A stretch of DNA of 64,000 nt from Neobacillus kokaensis (GTDB lineage: Bacteria; Bacillota; Bacilli; Bacillales; Cytobacillaceae). The notes beneath the pieces were generated by a model. It ran no database searches. It was given only the letters and a program-made list of their open reading frames with translations, and was not told the origin of the DNA. The position numbers and the translations under genes were made by a program. Below, piece by piece: positions 41,386 to 50,323 of the stretch; positions within the stretch are counted from its first letter, which is position 1, and each line of letters begins with the position of its first letter. The DNA is taken from positions 188,606-252,605 of the forward strand of contig NZ_BNDS01000003.1 of the NCBI RefSeq assembly GCF_014656545.1. Reading direction: 5' to 3'.

Positions 41386-42569
41386 TGAACATAAACTGGG
41401 TTTATTTTTCCGATACAAATGCTCCGCCGGGAGAAATCCAAACTTATTTGGATAAACAGCAATTCCAATTAGCAACAACGAATGAAATAGACAAACTGCA
41501 TTCCCTTGTGATCGGCAACCATCAAACCGTTTTATTTTTAAAAGCGCATACGCTTTTTAATGTGTATGAACTTTGCCAGGAAATCTCAGCGCTTTACCCG
41601 CATGTTTATATCATTTTAATTGTTCCTGATAACTTGGAGAATCTTAGAAAAGCGATGCTGATGGGGGCCTCGGATACGCTCCGTTCATCGTATGAGCTAG
41701 GAGAACTGTCTGAGGCGATCTCCCATGCGAAGAAATTCATGCAGCATCGAGCAAAGATGGATCGTACTAGTTTAAACAACATTCCTAAAGAGAAAAGTAG
41801 AGTTATCGCAGTTTCTAGTCCAAAGGGTGGTGTGGGAAGAACCGTAGTATCGGTTAATCTTGCTGTTTCGTTTGCTAGGATGGGAAAAAAAGTTGCCATA
41901 ATTGATGCCAACCTGCAGTTTGGGGAAGTGGCGATTTACAATAATGTGAAACCGAAAAGATCTATTTATGAATGGGTCAAGGAAGGATATGGCCGGGAGC
42001 ATTTTTCTATTACTCAATATATGACAAATGTGGAAGGGAATGTGGCTGTGCTTGCAGCCCCGCCGAGACCTGAATTCTTTGAAGGGATTACAGAAAAACA
42101 TATTAGAGAGGCAATTGAAGATGCTAAAAAGTTCTATGACATTATTTTAATCGATATGCCTGTCTATTTATCTAAGATTCACTTGCACTGTTTAGATCTG
42201 GCCGACGAAATTTTGCTTCTTACCCTTAATGAACTATCTAGTCTGCGTCTGGCACAGCTTTATTTAGAAACGTTAGAATCTATTAATCTAAAAGGTAAAG
42301 TAAAGCTCGTCCTGAATCGTTTTGTGAAAGGGCAGGCCCTTGAGCTAAAAAGAATCGAAGAAATTTTAGCGAAAGAAGTTTATCATATCTTACCTGAACA
42401 TGTGAATATTGTTGCTTCTTCGATTAAAGCAGGGCAGCCATTTATTCTGTCAAATTCCAGAAGCAATATCGGGAAATCAGTTTTGAATTTGTCCGAAAAG
42501 CTTGTTCCGAAAGAGGACGGGGCAGCGGAAGTGAAGAAACGGAAAAAATGGTTTAAAGTTGGAAAGTAG
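41385..42569 (+). CDS. cpaE: CpaE/TadZ-like ATPase with variant Walker A motif
   Basis: The protein has 394 residues. An N-terminal receiver-like domain (~1-120) lacks a clear phospho-acceptor context. A ParA/MinD-type domain follows (~138-380). Its deviant Walker A reads SSPKGGVGRTVVSVNLA: the signature lysine (KGG) is kept but the P-loop lysine is Arg (GRT instead of GKT). VAIIDANLQFGE and IILIDMPVY are the following switch regions. CpaE/TadZ positions the pilus machine. The tail is basic (KKRKKWFKVGK). Confidence 0.88.
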   Translation: MNINWVYFSDTNAPPGEIQTYLDKQQFQLATTNEIDKLHSLVIGNHQTVLFLKAHTLFNVYELCQEISALYPHVYIILIVPDNLENLRKAMLMGASDTLRSSYELGELSEAISHAKKFMQHRAKMDRTSLNNIPKEKSRVIAVSSPKGGVGRTVVSVNLAVSFARMGKKVAIIDANLQFGEVAIYNNVKPKRSIYEWVKEGYGREHFSITQYMTNVEGNVAVLAAPPRPEFFEGITEKHIREAIEDAKKFYDIILIDMPVYLSKIHLHCLDLADEILLLTLNELSSLRLAQLYLETLESINLKGKVKLVLNRFVKGQALELKRIEEILAKEVYHILPEHVNIVASSIKAGQPFILSNSRSNIGKSVLNLSEKLVPKEDGAAEVKKRKKWFKVGK

Positions 42570-42582
42570 GTGAACGAGAAAC

Positions 42583-43932
42583 ATGAGCTTATTTAAACGA
42601 TATTTAGATGAGGCTAATATGACGACAGCCGTTAAAAATCATGTGGAAAGACCGGTTTCAAAAAAGTCCCAAGAATTTTGGGAAGTAGAAAACGATCTTT
42701 ATAATTATTTGCTGGCAGAACTAAAAAAGTTTCCTGGCCAGGATAAACATACAGAAAACAGGAAGATTGAAGAATTATCGGGAGCTTTTTTTGAGCAGGA
42801 AGGAACCAGGCTGACATTTGAAGAAAAACAAGAGGCTTTGGCCTATGTAAAAGATGAACTGCTGGCATATGGACCAATCACTCCCTTACTAGAAAACCCG
42901 CAAATTAGTGAGGTAATGGTCAACCATTTCGATGAGGTCTATTACGAGAAAAACGGGAGGGTTTATAAAAGCCAAGTAAATTTCATGGATAATCAGCATG
43001 TCATGCGTGTGATTGAACGGATTGTATCCCCAATCGGCCGTCGTATTGACGAAAGCTCCCCAATGGTTGATGCCCGTCTGCCGGACGGTTCGCGTGTAAA
43101 TGCCATTATCCCTCCACTTGCGCTGAAAGGACCAAGCCTGACGATTCGTAAATTCTCTGAAACACCTTTTACAATAAGGGATTTAATCCACTTCGGTACT
43201 TTAAACGAAATGATGGCGGAGTTTTTAGAGGTTTGTGTTAAATCGAAGCTGAATGTCTTTATCAGCGGGGGGACAGGTTCAGGGAAAACCTCCACCTTAA
43301 ATGTGTTATCTTCATTCATCCCTAACTCGCACCGAATAGTGACGATTGAGGATGCTGCCGAACTTCGGCTTTATCAGGACCATATTGTATCGCTTGAATC
43401 TCGGCCGCCGAATATCGAAGGAAAAGGCGAAATCACGATCCGGGATTTAGTCAGGAACTCTCTGCGGATGCGGCCAGACCGTATCGTCGTTGGTGAGGTT
43501 CGTGGTGCAGAGGCGTTGGATATGCTACAGGCGATGAATACTGGTCATGACGGCGGTTTGAGTACCGGTCACGCCAATTCCCCAAGAGATATATTATCCC
43601 GTTTGGAAACGATGGTGTTAATGGCCGGGTTTGATTTGCCAGTTAAAGCTATCCGAGAACAAATTGCCAATGCCCTCGACATCATTGTCCATCAATCAAG
43701 AATGAAGGACGGTACGAGAAAAATTACCCATATCACAGAAGTGTTAGGTCTCGAAGGCGAAACAATCGTCCTCCAGGATCTATTCATTTATAAAGAAACA
43801 GGCTACACATCTGATGGTCACATTGAAGGGAAGTTCATCAGTACCGGTATTCGTCCAAGCTTTGCCGAGCAGCTTGAGGTGAATGGATATAAAATACCTG
43901 CTTCTTGGTTTACCGGAGAGTGGCAGCTATGA
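42583..43932 (+). CDS. tadA: CpaF/TadA pilus assembly ATPase
   Basis: The protein has 449 residues, a type II/IV secretion ATPase. Walker A is [15 protein letters not shown] (residues ~225-239); ASP and His boxes are seen in [13 protein letters not shown] and [23 protein letters not shown], followed by [16 protein letters not shown]. This hexameric motor drives pilus extension and, in Tad systems, also retraction. It is preceded by AGGTGA, and its stop overlaps the tadB start (ATGA). Confidence 0.95.
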   Translation: MSLFKRYLDEANMTTAVKNHVERPVSKKSQEFWEVENDLYNYLLAELKKFPGQDKHTENRKIEELSGAFFEQEGTRLTFEEKQEALAYVKDELLAYGPITPLLENPQISEVMVNHFDEVYYEKNGRVYKSQVNFMDNQHVMRVIERIVSPIGRRIDESSPMVDARLPDGSRVNAIIPPLALKGPSLTIRKFSETPFTIRDLIHFGTLNEMMAEFLEVCVKSKLNVFISGGTGSGKTSTLNVLSSFIPNSHRIVTIEDAAELRLYQDHIVSLESRPPNIEGKGEITIRDLVRNSLRMRPDRIVVGEVRGAEALDMLQAMNTGHDGGLSTGHANSPRDILSRLETMVLMAGFDLPVKAIREQIANALDIIVHQSRMKDGTRKITHITEVLGLEGETIVLQDLFIYKETGYTSDGHIEGKFISTGIRPSFAEQLEVNGYKIPASWFTGEWQL

Positions 43933-44891
43933 AAATTGCCATCGAATTAACCATCATTATTATTGTTGCGACTATTTTAATATTTCTACTACTAAAAAGT
44001 TATTCTTATAAAAGAAGAATCGCTAACCGCATCAAAGAATTTTTACCCTCACCAGAAGTTATGGAAGATGTAGGATTCCAGGAAAAAAAGCCATCATTTT
44101 TAAAACGTTTCTTACTTTCTGTTGCCAATGTTTTCAAAAATGTCCGGTTTAGTGAAAGTACCGAAAAGATTTTAGCGGAAGCCGGCAGTCCTCTGAAACC
44201 TGAGGAATTTTTTGCTTTCAGAATTATCACAGCTGCTGCTTTAGCACTGTTAATCGGCTTTCTTGGACTACCGTGGTATACGCTAATTTTCGTTGTGGTC
44301 ATCGGCTTTATTTTACCGAAAGAGTTCATGAAGCAAAAACGGAAAAAACGCTTGGCACGGATCAACTATCAATTAATTGAAGTATTAGGTATGAAAGCTA
44401 ATTCCATGCGGGCGGGCTTTAGTTTTATGCAGGCGATGCAGCTTGTAGGCAGAGAGGTTCCAGATCCGCTTGGTCCGGAATTTGACCGGGTTGTTCGTCA
44501 GGTTGCCTTGGGAGTACCGTTGGACGATGTGTTTCAAGAAATGGTTGAGAGATTGCCGAACAAAGAACTTGAAGTGGTGGTTAGGGCCATTCTTGCACAG
44601 CGAAAAAGCGGCGGAAATTTAGCACAGCTGCTAGAAACGATGGAGGATACGATCCGAGGCAGAGTGCGGATTTTAGAAGAATTGCGAACATTAACCTCGC
44701 AAGGACGGATGTCTTCATGGATCATCACCTTGCTGCCGGTTGCCCTTGGTTTGTATTTAACTCTCGTAAACTGGGAATATTTTTCTCCGATGTTTCAGCA
44801 CCCATTAGGCTGGATGATGCTTTTTGTTGGGGCAGCGGCCAATATTATCGGCTGGGTATTCATCCGGAAAATCATCCAAATAGAGGTGTAG
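43929..44891 (+). CDS. tadB: TadB inner-membrane platform protein
   Basis: The protein has 320 residues from ATG 43929, overlapping tadA by 4 bases. There is one N-terminal membrane segment, a second pair near ~95-135, and a T2SSF domain (~160-285) with LIEVLGMKANSMRAGFSFMQA and LPNKELEVVVRAILAQRKSGGNLA, then C-terminal membrane segments. It forms the membrane platform with TadC, to which the TadA motor docks. Confidence 0.92.
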   Translation: MKIAIELTIIIIVATILIFLLLKSYSYKRRIANRIKEFLPSPEVMEDVGFQEKKPSFLKRFLLSVANVFKNVRFSESTEKILAEAGSPLKPEEFFAFRIITAAALALLIGFLGLPWYTLIFVVVIGFILPKEFMKQKRKKRLARINYQLIEVLGMKANSMRAGFSFMQAMQLVGREVPDPLGPEFDRVVRQVALGVPLDDVFQEMVERLPNKELEVVVRAILAQRKSGGNLAQLLETMEDTIRGRVRILEELRTLTSQGRMSSWIITLLPVALGLYLTLVNWEYFSPMFQHPLGWMMLFVGAAANIIGWVFIRKIIQIEV

Positions 44892-44894
44892 AAA

Positions 44895-45827
44895 ATGTTG
44901 AATGTAATTTTACTATTTTTAATGGTTGGTTTTTTTACCACATTTTTAGCTGCTGTTTTAGCATCAGTTTTTAAAAAGCAGCTTGCATTCCAAGCACGTG
45001 TCCACAAGTATTTTGGTGAAACGTTGATGCCACATAAAGAAGACCCTTTGAAGGAAAAGAAAGGCGGCAGGTTAAAAGAGCTATTCAGTGTTTACTGGGA
45101 TAAAGGAACGAAGGTGTTAAATAAACGGCTGTCACTTAATGAAAGAAAGAAACTAGATATGCTGTTGCGAGATGCGGGTTATCCATTTAAATCGCCGATT
45201 GACTTTAGATTGTTTCAAATTGTTTTAAGTGCTGGGATCAGCCTGCCGATTTTCTTCTTAATATTGCCTTTAGCTGAAAATAAGCTATTAGTCTGGGTAA
45301 TGATTTTTACATTGGCAATGTTAGGTTTCCGTCTTCCGATATTTTTTCTTGGAAAAAAGCGGACGGCTAGAATCAAAGCGATCAATACAGCGATGCCGGA
45401 TTACTTCGATACCGTTAACCTTTTGCTTGAGGCCGGGATGGGGCTGGACCTAGCCTTGACAGAAGTTTCGAAAAAAATTAAAGGCCCCTTGGCAGACGAA
45501 TTTTTACAAACATTAGAGGAAATGAAACTTGGAAAATCAAGACGGGAGGCATTTTACGATCTTCGCAGACGGGTTCCTTCTGATTCCTTTCAAAGCATCA
45601 TCACCGCACTTATTCAGGCGGATCAGCTGGGCATTGGGATGGCGAAGGTTTTGGGGAATTTAACTATTCGAATTCGTGAACAGCGCCGGGAAGCAGCCCG
45701 TGAGCAAGCGATGAAAGCTCCGGTAAAAATGCTGTTTCCAATGGTATTTTTCATTTTTCCCTCATTGTTTATAGTTATTTTAGGCCCATTGGTCATCTAT
45801 TTGGTTACCAAAGGGCTTGGAGGGTAG
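44895..45827 (+). CDS. tadC: TadC inner-membrane platform protein
   Basis: The protein has 310 residues. GAGGTG precedes the start, 4 bases after the tadB stop. It carries a T2SSF domain (~155-280) with MPDYFDTVNLLLEAGMGLDLALTEV and VPSDSFQSIITALIQADQLG, flanked by membrane segments at the N-terminus, the middle (~95-140) and the C-terminus. It pairs with TadB. It is the last structural gene of the pilus cluster. Confidence 0.92.
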   Translation: MLNVILLFLMVGFFTTFLAAVLASVFKKQLAFQARVHKYFGETLMPHKEDPLKEKKGGRLKELFSVYWDKGTKVLNKRLSLNERKKLDMLLRDAGYPFKSPIDFRLFQIVLSAGISLPIFFLILPLAENKLLVWVMIFTLAMLGFRLPIFFLGKKRTARIKAINTAMPDYFDTVNLLLEAGMGLDLALTEVSKKIKGPLADEFLQTLEEMKLGKSRREAFYDLRRRVPSDSFQSIITALIQADQLGIGMAKVLGNLTIRIREQRREAAREQAMKAPVKMLFPMVFFIFPSLFIVILGPLVIYLVTKGLGG

Positions 45828-45883
45828 GGTATAACGATAATATCGTAGAAATTTAAGGAGTTGAAAATGCGAGGAGAGATACG

Positions 45884-46210
45884 ATGGATGGAAATAAACT
45901 TAAACAGCTGCGTGGGGATAAAGGTTTGTCGTTAACGAAATTAAGTGAGCTTACGGGTATTTCCAAGTCTTATTTAAGTTTAATGGAAAGGGATATTCAA
46001 ACAAACCCCAGCTTGGACATTTTAGAGAAAATTGCTAGAATATTAGAGGTAGAAGTTGACTATTTCGTAAATAACACGGAACCTTTTAGAAAGAAAAAGA
46101 GTTCAGTTAAAAGTACATTAAAGGTAGAAATTGAGTTATCAGAGGACCAGCTTAGCCCTCAAAAATTACAGCAAATTCAACAATTACTTAATGTTATCAA
46201 TACAGACTAG
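45884..46210 (+). CDS. SinR-like XRE-family transcriptional regulator
   Basis: The protein has 108 residues. The helix-turn-helix at ~5-60 reads LKQLRGDKGLSLTKLSELTG then KSYLSLMERDIQTNPSLDIL, very close to B. subtilis SinR (KSYLSSIERNLQTNPS). The C-terminal ~25 residues (LSPQKLQQIQQLLNVI) may form a helical multimerisation hook as in SinR, but similarity there is weak. No sinI-like antagonist is seen nearby. It lies 57 bases after tadC behind a small palindrome (45834-45846), and the GTTC-N8-GAAC motifs before flp are its likely targets. Confidence 0.85.
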   Translation: MDGNKLKQLRGDKGLSLTKLSELTGISKSYLSLMERDIQTNPSLDILEKIARILEVEVDYFVNNTEPFRKKKSSVKSTLKVEIELSEDQLSPQKLQQIQQLLNVINTD

Positions 46211-46215
46211 TCATT

Positions 46216-46247
46216 AAAAAAAGAGAACGGTTCTTGTTCTCTTTTTT
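46216..46247 (+). terminator. Intrinsic terminator of the tad cluster
   Basis: AAAAAAGAGAAC (to 46228), loop GGTTCTT, GTTCTCTTTTTT (from 46236). The arms are themselves perfect GTTCTCT half sites of the SinR type. Confidence 0.9.
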
Positions 46248-46249
46248 AA

Positions 46250-46882
46250 TTATGAAATGATTATATTGTGGAGTATTGAAAGAAAGCTAAGAAATACTAA
46301 ACTGCCTACAATGGAGAACATCCATTTAAAAAGAGGTTGTCGCATTTTAAAAAAAAGAAGTGAAACCAATAAACTGGCCCATCCAAGGATTACTAAAATT
46401 ATGAAGCCATCAATGACGATGTAAGGCAGTTTTCCCCAATAAACTACTCCTCCCAAGCTGCTGCTTATTAAAAATGGATTAAGCAAATCTGCTGATTTTG
46501 ATATAACCGGCTGAGCTTTCTTTTCAAGTGCCTTCCCTAAGGCCAATGGATATAGAAAGTACGGCAGCACCAATCCGAATCCAGTCCCTGTGATGAGCCT
46601 TCGCATATTAGAACTTTCGAATAAATGGGTATAGGAGCCCAGACCGTCTATTATCATCGGCACCATTAATAATAGAAGAAAAAAGCTCCATTTGACAGTA
46701 GGTATGGTGATGTTTGTCTTTCTTTTTGAAATATGTAAATAAATAAGCGACGAAAAGATCCCGATGTAGATGCCGGTATCGCGAGCACAGACGGATAGTA
46801 CCTCTCCGGAGGCAAGGAGTGAACGTTCTTCGAGTTGATGGCAGATCGCTCTGCCGAAAAAGTGGAGAAACTCATGCAGCAA
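46250..46882 (-). CDS. DUF2085 predicted membrane protein
   Basis: The protein has 210 residues from TTG 46882, chosen because AAAGGAG lies 7 bases upstream. It has the DUF2085 signature GRAICHQLEERSLLASGEVLSVCARDTG near the N-terminus (the family form is CHQ...CARCTG), then about five membrane segments. The function is unknown. Its 5' end lies ~30 bases from array C, so its promoter must lie within the array or further upstream. Confidence 0.75.
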   Translation of the reverse strand: MLHEFLHFFGRAICHQLEERSLLASGEVLSVCARDTGIYIGIFSSLIYLHISKRKTNITIPTVKWSFFLLLLMVPMIIDGLGSYTHLFESSNMRRLITGTGFGLVLPYFLYPLALGKALEKKAQPVISKSADLLNPFLISSSLGGVVYWGKLPYIVIDGFIILVILGWASLLVSLLFFKMRQPLFKWMFSIVGSLVFLSFLSILHNIIIS

Positions 46883-46904
46883 AGTGAACACTCCTTTAAA
46901 AATC

Positions 46905-47195
46905 AAAGTTTGCGAAATTCTGTTTAAAGTCAGCGAAATAAAACGATAAATCGGCGAAATTCTGCCTGAAATCGGCGAAATAAAATTGAAAAACGGCGAA
47001 ATTCTCCACGAAAACGGCGAAATCTAAAAACTATACGAGTTCGAAAAGGCCAACCCGCGGAACTCCATTGAGAATCGGCGGAAAAAAACACAAAACCCGC
47101 GGAATTCCACCCCGACTCCGCGGGATAAAATACAAATTTCGCGAAATAAAACACAAATTCCGCGAAATTAAACACAAATCCCGTAGAATGGCCAT
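46905..47195. repeat. Array C of 21-bp phased GCGA/GCGG repeats
   Basis: Cores start at 46912, 46933, 46954, 46975, 46996, 47017, then 47057, 47078, 47099, 47120, 47141, 47162 and a degenerate 47183. All steps are 21 bp except one of 40 (one lost or mutated unit). Cores read GCGAAATT, GCGAAATA or GCGGAA, and spacers are A-rich (ACACAAAT, AAAAC). It fills the gap between the DUF2085 gene and a small membrane protein gene. Confidence 0.9.
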
Positions 47196-47214
47196 ACCGA
47201 ACAACCGAACTCAA

Positions 47215-47433
47215 CTAATACCCTGAAAATGCTGGCAGAACGGATAAAGCTGATAAGGCAAACCAACACACACAGCTAAGAACAATCGAAACAATGGAGA
47301 CGATTAAACAGTTCTTGCCAATTCCTTTTTTATCAAGATCTTGGTCATTCATCCAGATGATCCCTAATATAATTCCAACAATAGGTATAAAAAATGATAC
47401 CAGATAAAGCAAAAATTTCATTCCACCTGACAC
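47215..47433 (-). CDS. Small two-segment membrane protein
   Basis: The protein has 72 residues from GTG 47433; GGAGGTGA stands 7 bases before it, which supports translation. Two hydrophobic segments (~5-27 and ~42-65) flank a charged loop MNDQDLDKKGIGKN. I do not recognise a named family with certainty; similar short proteins are common in Bacillus. Array C follows the stop closely. Confidence 0.65.
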   Translation of the reverse strand: MSGGMKFLLYLVSFFIPIVGIILGIIWMNDQDLDKKGIGKNCLIVSIVSIVLSCVCWFALSALSVLPAFSGY

Positions 47434-47750
47434 ACGATCACCTCCATGGATAATAAAAGGGGCTCGCCCGCCCCCAAACAGGAAAATCTATGCTCAATGA
47501 AATGTATGTTAGACATGGCTTAAAATTGCCTGTCTGCATTTTGGAAATTTCTTGGTTCATTTGTTACCATTTTCTTCCCTTTTCAGGTAGAATAAAAATA
47601 GAAGATTTTGTAATAACTTGTCTAAATTTCTATTTATATACCGATATTTTAATAAAAATGTAATATTTTTAATATAATAGAAACAATTCGAATTGAATAT
47701 CGTCTATAATGATGAAAGGGAAAATTAAAACAGCAGTGAGGTATTAAACT
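47434..47750. other. Intergenic region between divergent genes
   Basis: It holds a small GC hairpin GGGGC-TCGCCC-GCCCC (~47459-47474) and a TATAAT at 47673-47678 that may serve the deacetylase gene, without a clear -35. Otherwise A/T-rich; no gene seen. Confidence 0.5.
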
Positions 47751-48776
47751 ATGGGGAAATCTAGGCGCGGTTGGCAGTTTGGGTCTTTCATTCTGGTCAT
47801 TCTAATTGGTATTTTTTTTGCTGGATTATCGGTGACAAATTATTTTCAGGCAAAAGCAGCGGTAAAACCTGCTAATCATGGAAAAAATGAAAATAGTAAT
47901 CAGGTAAATTCAATAAATTTAACGCCAGAAATGATTAGACAGATTACGGAAGATTTTAACCTGGAAAAAGAGTGGATTCAAAAACAGCAAGCAAAAGCAC
48001 TTGCTTGGAGCAATATGAAAGAGATTAGTCAAGTGCCAGCAAAACCAACAAAAGATACAGCCGCGGCACCGCCTGCCACTAAAGACCAAACAACTCCTCT
48101 ACCAGTAAAGAAACCAGCCAAAACAGTCAAGTCACAGCAAAAACCAACAAAGCCGGTTCATAGCGGAACAAAAAAGAAAATTGTCTATTTAACATTTGAT
48201 GATGGTCCAGCTGCAATTTCGGGTGATATCATTGCACTTTTAGAAAAACACTCTTTTAAAGCTTCATTCTTTATGATCGACGGGAATATTCGGAGATATC
48301 CAGAAGCCGTTAAATTAATGGTGAAATCTGGTGAAGCAATAGGCCTTCATAGCGTATCACATGATCCAAAACGATTTTATGCCTCAGTTCATTCGGTTCT
48401 AGGTGAGTTAAACCAAAATCGTAATACCTTAAAGGAAGTTTCCGGCATCGATTCTTTCTTGATGAGGACACCATATGGCAGCTACCCGAAAATGAAACCT
48501 GAGTATCGGAAAGCTGTAGAAGAACATGGTTATTTCATGTGGGATTGGAATATTGACAGCAAGGATTGGTACTATAAGGACGGAAGATATGTTGATAGTG
48601 TCATCGAGCAGTTAAACAGAATGAACCATCATCAGGGACCAATAGTGATTCTGCTGCATGAACGGAATGAAACACTTGCACACTTGCCGAAGCTGCTTGA
48701 TTATTTAAGCAAACATGGATATATCAGTAAAGCGATTGACAGTTCGATGACCCCCTTTCAATTCAAAGCTAGGTAA
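47751..48776 (+). CDS. Membrane-anchored polysaccharide deacetylase
   Basis: The protein has 341 residues. A signal anchor (~12-33) is followed by a linker rich in Lys, Pro and Thr (~95-140), then a NodB domain (~143-335). Motif 1 is TFDDGP with Asp150 and Asp151, the zinc histidines are His200 and His204 (HSVSHD), RTPYGSYP is motif 3, and LLHE near the end supplies the catalytic His. It is likely to deacetylate peptidoglycan or another cell-wall polysaccharide, similar to B. subtilis YheN/YjeA types. Confidence 0.9.
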   Translation: MGKSRRGWQFGSFILVILIGIFFAGLSVTNYFQAKAAVKPANHGKNENSNQVNSINLTPEMIRQITEDFNLEKEWIQKQQAKALAWSNMKEISQVPAKPTKDTAAAPPATKDQTTPLPVKKPAKTVKSQQKPTKPVHSGTKKKIVYLTFDDGPAAISGDIIALLEKHSFKASFFMIDGNIRRYPEAVKLMVKSGEAIGLHSVSHDPKRFYASVHSVLGELNQNRNTLKEVSGIDSFLMRTPYGSYPKMKPEYRKAVEEHGYFMWDWNIDSKDWYYKDGRYVDSVIEQLNRMNHHQGPIVILLHERNETLAHLPKLLDYLSKHGYISKAIDSSMTPFQFKAR

Positions 48777-48889
48777 AAGAAAAATAGACAAAAATTATTA
48801 AAAAAGGACAAAATACCTAACGATTTGATATAATATGCAGAGAATCGAAAAAATTCTATACTGAATATAATGGGGATCGATAATGGCCT

Positions 48890-49891
48890 ATGATCAATAA
48901 ATTTATGCAGAGCAGCTCCTTTAAGCGAATTTTAATCTTTGTGTTCATTGCGCTTATTATATATGCAATGAAATCGATGATTAATTTAATATTACTTACA
49001 TTTATATTTACTTTTCTAATGGATCGGTTAGTTCAATTTATAGAAGGGAAGATTCCCCTTAACCGGAAACTGCTTGTGATTATTTCCTACTCCAGTATTG
49101 TCGGATTGCTCTCATATGGACTGGTTATGTACCTGCCAATGATTGCTGGTGAAATTTCAACATTAATTAAGCAGTTAACAGCATTCTATACGGCAAAACA
49201 TGATAATGTAATATTAAATTACATTGTTGAACGTATTGAAAAAATAAATGTTTCCAGCTATTTAGAACAAGGTGTGACCTATTTATTAAAATCTTTCAGT
49301 GATATTAGTAAAGTCGGCATACAAATTCTAATGGCCTTGTTATTAAGTTTATTTTTCTTGTTGGAAAAACCAAGATTAATCGAGTTTACAAAGAAATTCA
49401 AAACGAGCAAAGTTTCATCCATCTATGCAGAAATTGAATTTTTTGCTAACAAATTCGTAAGAACATTCGGGAAAGTGATCGAAGCACAATTGATTATTGC
49501 AGTAGTCAATTGTATACTAACAACGATTTCTTTATGGCTGCTCGACTTTCCGCAGCTTGGCGGTTTATCGATTATGGTCTTTGTGTTAGGCTTGATTCCT
49601 GTTGCCGGGGTGATTATTTCGTTAATTCCGCTGGTCATTATTGCATATAGTATCGGCGGAATTATGAAGGTGCTATATGTCGGAATTGCCATTGCTGTGA
49701 TCCACGCAGTAGAGGCTTATATCTTGAATCCTAATTTGATGAGTTCGAAGACAAACCTGCCAGTGTTTTATACGTTTATTGTTTTGATTTTTTCAGAGCA
49801 CTTTTTTGGCATTTGGGGACTGATTGTAGGGATTCCGGTGTTTGTCTTCCTACTGGATATCCTTGAAGTAACAGATAATGAAAAGGTATAA
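48890..49891 (+). CDS. AI-2E family transporter
   Basis: The protein has 333 residues and about eight membrane segments, with the family pattern FSEHFFGIWGLIVGIPVFVFLLDIL near the C-terminus and LGLIPVAGVIISLIPLVIIA in the middle. The family (PF01594) includes the TqsA-like exporter and sodium/proton antiporters; the substrate here is unknown. The ribosome site is weak (GGGGAT ~14 bases upstream). A terminator follows. Confidence 0.87.
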   Translation: MINKFMQSSSFKRILIFVFIALIIYAMKSMINLILLTFIFTFLMDRLVQFIEGKIPLNRKLLVIISYSSIVGLLSYGLVMYLPMIAGEISTLIKQLTAFYTAKHDNVILNYIVERIEKINVSSYLEQGVTYLLKSFSDISKVGIQILMALLLSLFFLLEKPRLIEFTKKFKTSKVSSIYAEIEFFANKFVRTFGKVIEAQLIIAVVNCILTTISLWLLDFPQLGGLSIMVFVLGLIPVAGVIISLIPLVIIAYSIGGIMKVLYVGIAIAVIHAVEAYILNPNLMSSKTNLPVFYTFIVLIFSEHFFGIWGLIVGIPVFVFLLDILEVTDNEKV

Positions 49892-49893
49892 CA

Positions 49894-49919
49894 AAAAAGC
49901 CCATTAATATGGGCTTTTT
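49894..49919 (+). terminator. Intrinsic terminator after the AI-2E gene
   Basis: AAAAAGCCCA (49894-49903), loop TTAATA, TGGGCTTTTT (49910-49919). Confidence 0.93.
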
Positions 49920-49969
49920 AAATTAAATCATGGTACCTTAATGGTAAGGACTAAGAGGGGGTTCAGGGA

Positions 49970-50203
49970 ATGAGCGAATGTAAATTAGACCACTCACATG
50001 AAGACGTCAAACATAAGTATGAGTCGCAGGCAGGCTTTTTACCGGAGGATATGAAGCTGTTATTTGAACAATTCTTTGCAAAGGAGCACACACAGGATTT
50101 ATTAAACGAAGTGTTTCATTTGTTGAAAAAATATGATTTAGCGGATGAACAGGAACAAAGTGAACGAAATAACCGGCTGTATTTAATATTGAAAAATGTG
50201 TAA
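49970..50203 (+). CDS. Conserved hypothetical small acidic protein
   Basis: The protein has 77 residues. It is soluble and helical in appearance, with a His-rich start (DHSHEDVKHK) and the segment LPEDMKLLFEQFFAKEHTQ. I do not recognise a family with a function. GGGGGTTCAGGG precedes the start, and a hairpin terminator follows, so a real short gene is likely. Confidence 0.65.
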   Translation: MSECKLDHSHEDVKHKYESQAGFLPEDMKLLFEQFFAKEHTQDLLNEVFHLLKKYDLADEQEQSERNNRLYLILKNV

Positions 50204-50209
50204 TAGAAA

Positions 50210-50250
50210 GGGATCTGCGTTTTAAAAACGTTAGGTCCCATTTTATTTTC
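50210..50250 (+). terminator. Hairpin terminator after the small hypothetical gene
   Basis: GGGATCTGCGTTTT pairs with AAAACGTTAGGTCCC with two or three mismatches, followed by ATTTTATTTT. Confidence 0.65.
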
Positions 50251-50323
50251 TAGTTTAAAAATGCCAATGAATCATGAAAAAGGGTATATTAAAAATGATA
50301 ATTTATTTAGAAAAGGGGATTCG

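Noticed and set aside
20911..47195. CRISPR interpretation of the 21-bp arrays
   Set aside because: The conserved core is only ~8 bp, the unit is 21 bp, spacers are A/T-rich and similar to one another, and no cas genes are present.
46930..47214. 94-codon minus-strand open frame through array C
   Set aside because: Same cause: 21-bp periodicity. It starts at the stop of the small membrane protein gene and has no ribosome site of its own.
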